Shown piece after piece: positions 6,430-9,286 of a stretch of 9,286 nucleotides of DNA. A model generated the notes under the pieces. The model saw only the letters and a list, made by a program, of their open reading frames with translations, was not told the DNA's origin and ran no database searches. The stretch is from contig NZ_CP100376.1 of the NCBI RefSeq assembly GCF_030515985.1, positions 2,217,443 to 2,226,728 of the forward strand, given 5' to 3'. Positions within the stretch are counted from its first letter, which is position 1, and the number at the start of each line of letters is the position of its first letter. Position numbers and translations under genes: made by a program. The DNA is from Corynebacterium accolens (lineage in GTDB: Bacteria; Actinomycetota; Actinomycetes; Mycobacteriales; Mycobacteriaceae).

Positions 6430-7223
6430 TGATAAACGTCAAAGACTTAACCGTCCGGGTGGGGGAACATACCCTTGTGGATCAAGTGTCCTTTGCTGCC
6501 CAAGCGGGCGAAGTTACCGGGCTTATCGGTCCGAACGGTGCCGGTAAATCCACGGTACTTGCCGCCGTGGCCGGAGACATTGATTATTCCGGTGAGATCA
6601 CCGTGGGTGGGCTTTCGCCCAAGGCACCAGCGCGAGAGCTCGCCCGCACGCGTGCGGTGATGCTCCAGGATGTCTCGGTGTCGTTTGAATTCCTCGTCCG
6701 CGATGTCGTTGCGATGGGGCGCCGCCCGTGGGAAGGAACTGCCTATGCAGACCTTGACGATGACTTTATTCACGCCGCCCTCGATGCCGCCGGCGTTGCG
6801 CACCTAGCTGGCCGAGACATCAGCACGTTGTCTGGCGGTGAGCGCGCCCGCGCGGCCTTCGCACGCGTGCTTGCCCAAAATACCCCGGTTATCTTGCTCG
6901 ATGAGCCAACGGCCGCGCTCGATATTCGGCACCAAGAACAACTGCTGGGTTCAGTCAAAGCCCTCGCCCGCGAGGCCGGTGTTGCCGTCCTCGTGGTGCT
7001 CCATGACCTCAACGCTGCAGCTGCATATTGCGATCGCGTCGTATGCCTGTCGTGCGGGGGATTAGCAGCCCAAGGGCGCGTAGATGAGGTCTTTACCAGT
7101 CCCACATTGTCTCAAGTGTATGGCTGGCCAATATCCGTCGATGGACTGCGGGTACATCCACAGCGTGCCACGCCCACCATCAACCCACTCTTTTCACATA
7201 AATTGGAGGATTTCCATGTTTAA
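6429..7223 (+). CDS. hmuV: Haem ABC transporter ATP-binding protein HmuV
   Basis: A 264-residue cytoplasmic ATPase that powers haem import through HmuU. All ABC motifs are intact: Walker A GPNGAGKST at 34-42, Q-loop Gln80, signature LSGGE at 134-138, Walker B VILLDEP at 154-160 with catalytic Glu159, D-loop ALD, and H-loop His192 in VLHDLN. The length is normal for HmuV/FecE proteins. The start ATG overlaps the hmuU stop codon (TGATG) and is preceded by AAAGGAG (6415-6421) 7 nt away. An in-frame open frame continues far upstream but reads through hmuU in another frame and is not coding. The last codons overlap the next gene by 8 nt. Confidence 0.96.
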   Translation: MINVKDLTVRVGEHTLVDQVSFAAQAGEVTGLIGPNGAGKSTVLAAVAGDIDYSGEITVGGLSPKAPARELARTRAVMLQDVSVSFEFLVRDVVAMGRRPWEGTAYADLDDDFIHAALDAAGVAHLAGRDISTLSGGERARAAFARVLAQNTPVILLDEPTAALDIRHQEQLLGSVKALAREAGVAVLVVLHDLNAAAAYCDRVVCLSCGGLAAQGRVDEVFTSPTLSQVYGWPISVDGLRVHPQRATPTINPLFSHKLEDFHV

Positions 7224-8274
7224 AAAAGCACTGGTCACCGCTCTCGCGGCGACCGCCCTTACCGTGCCACACGCTTCTGCGGAAGAAACCTGCACCATCG
7301 AATCCGGTTCCTTGAATTGGGGCATTAAGCACTCGTGGCGTTCCTACCTCAAATCCGGTTTCGCTGCTGGTGATTGGTCCACTAGTGGTCCAGTGACGCA
7401 AACCGGTGATCCTAAGGGGAAGGATTTCTCTTTCGGCTTCGACGTCGATCCTGCAACCTCTACGGTAACGGTAGATGAGGACGGCAATGTGGTGTCGTCC
7501 AACATCGAGAGCAAAGACTCTTCGATCACGTTCACCGGTCACCACGGCGCTCTACATTCCACGGTAGTGGCACCTTTCATCAAGACCTCCGGAAATGAAG
7601 CCCAGCTCGGTTCCGGCTACGAGGTCTATCACGTAGAGGGTAAGAATATGTTTCAATACACCGAGGACGACCGCATCGACGCCAATAAGCGCACCGGGGA
7701 CGGGATCTTTGGCCACGGCACGGCGCAATGGACCAAGGAGGGCGATACACTCACCCTTTCCGCCAGCGATGTGCGGTACAAGGAGCAGCAGGGAACAAAA
7801 GATGGAAAAATCGAGGGCGTAGACCAACTTTTCATGGGCATGTATAGCTCAGAGAGCAAGCCTGAGCTTGATGATGCCCACTTAACCCTCAGGGTTTCCC
7901 CGGGCTGTGGCCAGAAGAAGGAAGAAACTCCGCAGAACGAACCTGCTCCGCAGCCGCCGGTAGCTGCGCCGGAAAAGGAAGAGAAGCCACAGAGTCAGCC
8001 ACCGAAGGGCAATCCAGCTCCGCAGTCACCAGCGACCTCGCAGATCCCGGCACCGCCGAAGAAGCCGGAGACCCCAAAGAGCCCCGAGACTTCGGAGTCT
8101 AAGAAGCCGGGAACCCAGCAACCAGAGGAGGACGCTCCCTCAGGTTCTAGCTTTGCCAAGGTGTGGAACTACATCTTGGGCGTGGTAACCATTGGCAGCA
8201 TGTTTGCCATCCTTGGGCAGGCGTTTATAAAGTCGGGCGCCCTTGATAGCGTGCGTGCCCTTCTCCACCGATAA
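7216..8274 (+). CDS. htaB: Surface haem-binding protein with one HtaA domain (HtaB-like)
   Basis: A 352-residue envelope protein: signal peptide 1-22 (cleavage after ASA), one HtaA domain at about 26-231, a Pro/Lys/Glu-rich wall-spanning region at 232-309, a membrane anchor at about 315-337 and a short basic tail. The domain begins LNWGIKHSWRSYLKSG (33-48) and retains candidate haem ligands Tyr44, His109 (FTGHHG) and Tyr210 (MGMY). Cys26 and Cys231 flank it exactly as in both HtaA domains. In known clusters htaB and htaC follow hmuV; the single domain, size and Pro-rich stalk favour htaB, but htaC is not excluded, so the symbol is tentative. The start at 7216 has GGAGG (7205-7209) 6 nt upstream and overlaps hmuV by 8 nt; an upstream ATG at 7084 is rejected because it lies inside hmuV. 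Last gene of the operon. Confidence 0.88.
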   Translation: MFKKALVTALAATALTVPHASAEETCTIESGSLNWGIKHSWRSYLKSGFAAGDWSTSGPVTQTGDPKGKDFSFGFDVDPATSTVTVDEDGNVVSSNIESKDSSITFTGHHGALHSTVVAPFIKTSGNEAQLGSGYEVYHVEGKNMFQYTEDDRIDANKRTGDGIFGHGTAQWTKEGDTLTLSASDVRYKEQQGTKDGKIEGVDQLFMGMYSSESKPELDDAHLTLRVSPGCGQKKEETPQNEPAPQPPVAAPEKEEKPQSQPPKGNPAPQSPATSQIPAPPKKPETPKSPETSESKKPGTQQPEEDAPSGSSFAKVWNYILGVVTIGSMFAILGQAFIKSGALDSVRALLHR

Positions 8275-8442
8275 AAGCACCGCTGATCCAGGAATAGGGG
8301 GTCAGCTAAGCACGCTGTGCCGGCAGCCATCTCAACGCCGCGCGCAAAACCCTTTTAAGGACGGTGCCGCGCCGTGCGTACCGCAGGCGGTGGGGTAGGG
8401 AGTTAGTCCTTTTGGTTGATTTCTCCCCACAAGTCTTGTAAA
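8275..8442. other. Intergenic stretch between the htaB-like gene and the hmuO promoter region
   Basis: No convincing gene on either strand. It is GC-rich and prone to folding: besides the hairpin at 8282-8306 there is a compact hairpin at 8361-8375 (ACGGTG/CGCCGT with a G-T pair), the self-complementary CCTTTTAAGG (8351-8360), and a distant pair AAGGAC (8357-8362) with GTCCTT (8407-8412) that runs into TTGG. A G-rich run occupies 8389-8402. Composition turns AT-rich from about 8405 as the hmuO control region begins. Confidence 0.5.
8282..8306 (+). terminator. Possible hairpin ending the htaA operon
   Basis: GCTGATCC (8282-8289) pairs with GGGTCAGC (8299-8306), eight pairs with one G-T, around a 9-nt loop, starting 7 nt after the htaB-like stop codon. 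No T-run follows, so this is not a canonical Rho-independent terminator; it could act as an mRNA 3' stabiliser or a Rho-dependent end. Confidence 0.3.
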
Positions 8443-8461
8443 TAAGGGTTGCCTAACCTTA
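8443..8461. promoter_or_regulatory. DtxR box in the hmuO promoter
   Basis: TAAGGGTTGCCTAACCTTA agrees with the DtxR consensus at 17 of 19 positions; the right half-site is perfect. It covers the likely promoter: TTGCCT (8449-8454) lies inside it and could be a -35 paired with TAGAAG (8472-8477, spacer 17). An alternative is TTGTAA (8436-8441) with TAAATT (8460-8465), spacer 18. In either case a bound repressor would exclude RNA polymerase. hmuO of C. diphtheriae is a known DtxR target that also needs haem activation by ChrA. Confidence 0.85.
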
Positions 8462-8477
8462 AATTTATATTTAGAAG

Positions 8478-8496
8478 TTAGGTAAGCGTTACTTTG
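8478..8496. promoter_or_regulatory. Second DtxR-like box just before the hmuO start
   Basis: TTAGGTAAGCGTTACTTTG matches the DtxR consensus at 16 of 19 positions, with a perfect left half. It starts 35 bp after the start of the first hmuO box and ends at the first base of the ribosome binding site GGAGG (8496-8500), so it would lie across the transcription start or leader. Confidence 0.6.
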
Positions 8497-8506
8497 GAGG
8501 AAGTCA

Positions 8507-9148
8507 GTGACTGTGACACTCAAGAAACCATTATCCGTCGCATTGCGCGAGGAGACCGCTCACGCCCATGAGAACGCGGAGGGCTCGGCGTTTATGCAGC
8601 GACTTATGTCAGGTCGGCTGAGCGCTGAGGCCGCTGCCGATCTGAGTGGCCAATTGTGGTTTGTCTATGAGTCTTTGGAGCGCGCCGTCCGCGGCGTGGC
8701 GCAAACTTCAATCGCCGGTGCGGTGGCCGATCCACGCTTGGAGCGGCGCTTCGCTCTAGAGGCGGATTTGGCGGCGCTCGTCGGCGGCGACTGGCGCGAA
8801 AAGATCCGGATCCTGCCGGCCACAGCATCCTACGTTGCCCGCCTAGAAGAAGTATCCGGCAGTGCGGTAGAAGTGGTGGCCCATCACTATGTCCGGTATC
8901 TCGGTGACGTCTCCGGCGGCCAGGTGATTGCCGCGCGCCTCGGCACCCTCTATGACATCGAACCGGATGCGCTGAACTTTTATGACTTCAGCGCCATTGG
9001 CAAGATTCCGCCGTACCGCAAGGGCTACCGCGAACGCCTTGACAGCCTCATGCTAACCGAGGAACAGCGCGAGTCTTTGCTCTCGGAGGCGCAGCGCGCA
9101 TTCGCCTTCAACTCGGGGATATTCGCCGAGCTTGATAAACGCCACTGA
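8507..9148 (+). CDS. hmuO: Haem oxygenase HmuO
   Basis: A 213-residue cytoplasmic haem oxygenase, close in size to C. diphtheriae HmuO. It cleaves haem to biliverdin, CO and Fe2+ using O2 and reductant. The proximal helix reads LREETAHAHENAE (13-25); by alignment with TAQAHEKAE of C. diphtheriae the axial ligand is His21, and His19 is an extra nearby histidine. The distal helix has the flexible glycine motif GDVSGGQ (133-139), with Asp134 corresponding to the catalytic Asp136 that organises the water network. RKGYRERLD (171-179) is also typical. No membrane anchor. The start is GTG at 8507 with GGAGG (8496-8500) 6 nt upstream. It has its own iron-controlled promoter and follows the uptake operon in the same direction. 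No terminator hairpin is visible after its stop. Confidence 0.96.
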   Translation: MTVTLKKPLSVALREETAHAHENAEGSAFMQRLMSGRLSAEAAADLSGQLWFVYESLERAVRGVAQTSIAGAVADPRLERRFALEADLAALVGGDWREKIRILPATASYVARLEEVSGSAVEVVAHHYVRYLGDVSGGQVIAARLGTLYDIEPDALNFYDFSAIGKIPPYRKGYRERLDSLMLTEEQRESLLSEAQRAFAFNSGIFAELDKRH

Positions 9149-9171
9149 TTTACTTTTTCCAATTTATTAAT

Positions 9172-9190
9172 TAAGGTAAGGCTCGCCTAA
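9172..9190. promoter_or_regulatory. DtxR box upstream of the last gene
   Basis: TAAGGTAAGGCTCGCCTAA matches the DtxR consensus at 17 of 19 positions and is strongly symmetric. It lies 46 nt before the ATG at 9236, in an AT-rich promoter-like stretch after hmuO, and marks the downstream gene as iron-regulated. Confidence 0.8.
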
Positions 9191-9212
9191 TTCACTAAGG
9201 CGAAGCTTTACC
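9191..9212. promoter_or_regulatory. Element resembling the htaA promoter box
   Basis: Its first 11 bases, TTCACTAAGGC, are identical to 2405-2415 before htaA, and the following AAGCTT is also shared after a 1-nt insertion. In both places it comes immediately after a DtxR-like box. Symmetry is poorer here (AAGG..CTTTACC), so it may be a weak second DtxR site or a remnant of a duplicated control region. No good -10 is found at the htaA spacing. Confidence 0.4.
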
Positions 9213-9235
9213 ACTGCTCTCAAGAGGAGAAATTC

Positions 9236-9286
9236 ATGAAAACAACATCCGTCATCGCTATTGGCGCGGTTGCGCTCGGCGCCGTC
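9236..9286 (+). CDS. Secreted or membrane-anchored protein, 5' end only
   Basis: Only 17 codons are present: MKTTSVIAIGAVALGAV, a short basic start followed by a hydrophobic core, i.e. the beginning of a signal peptide or lipoprotein leader. GAGGAG (9224-9229) stands 6 nt before the ATG, a strong ribosome site. The DtxR box upstream and the neighbouring haem genes suggest an iron-uptake component, such as a siderophore-binding lipoprotein or another HtaA-type protein, but the sequence shown cannot decide. It is transcribed in the same direction as hmuO, 87 nt later. Confidence 0.75.
   Translation, partial: MKTTSVIAIGAVALGAV

Noticed and set aside
8389..8402. G-quadruplex-like G-rich run
   Set aside because: G-runs are mostly two bases and irregular; support is too weak to call.
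8332..8523. Minus-strand 63-codon frame between the htaB-like gene and hmuO
   Set aside because: No ribosome site, no recognisable domain, and its 5' part lies over the hmuO control region and start.
1..9286. CRISPR array, transposon or prophage elements
   Set aside because: No regularly spaced repeats, transposase, integrase or phage genes were seen on either strand.

Overview
The window looks like chromosomal DNA of a Corynebacterium or close relative. The evidence is the HtaA-domain haem receptors, the hmuTUV haem transporter and HmuO-type haem oxygenase, DtxR-type iron boxes, a CsbD-like small protein, the actinobacterial tRNA-deaminase-associated protein, moderately high GC, and several genes with no Shine-Dalgarno that look leaderless. 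Species cannot be assigned from this alone.

Left part (1-2341, housekeeping): the 5' end of a TyrA-family dehydrogenase on the minus strand; a divergent two-gene unit of a tRNA-deaminase-associated acidic protein and tadA, which overlap; a CsbD-like stress protein with its own terminator; a complete tRNA-Ser(CGA) with its own terminator; and a small four-helix membrane protein of unknown function on the minus strand, divergent from the haem operon.

Right part (2342-9286, iron and haem): a tightly packed operon htaA-hmuT-hmuU-hmuV-(htaB-like), with gaps of 10 nt or less or overlaps throughout. Its promoter carries two DtxR-like boxes. A gap of about 230 nt follows, then hmuO with two more DtxR-like boxes, then the first 17 codons of another secreted or membrane-anchored protein behind a further DtxR-like box. 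Proposed flow, by analogy with the characterised C. diphtheriae and C. glutamicum systems: the surface HtaA-domain proteins take haem from host haemoproteins and pass it across the wall to the lipoprotein HmuT. HmuU/HmuV import it using ATP, and HmuO opens the porphyrin ring in the cytoplasm to release iron. Iron-loaded DtxR would repress all three promoters.

No wholly novel system is evident. The points most worth a second look are: hmuO adjacent to the uptake operon; paired DtxR-like boxes, including a shared 11-nt sequence at the htaA and 9236 promoters; a cysteine pair flanking each of the three HtaA domains; the helical plus Ser/Gly/Asn-rich linker inside HtaA; and the unknown membrane protein facing htaA.
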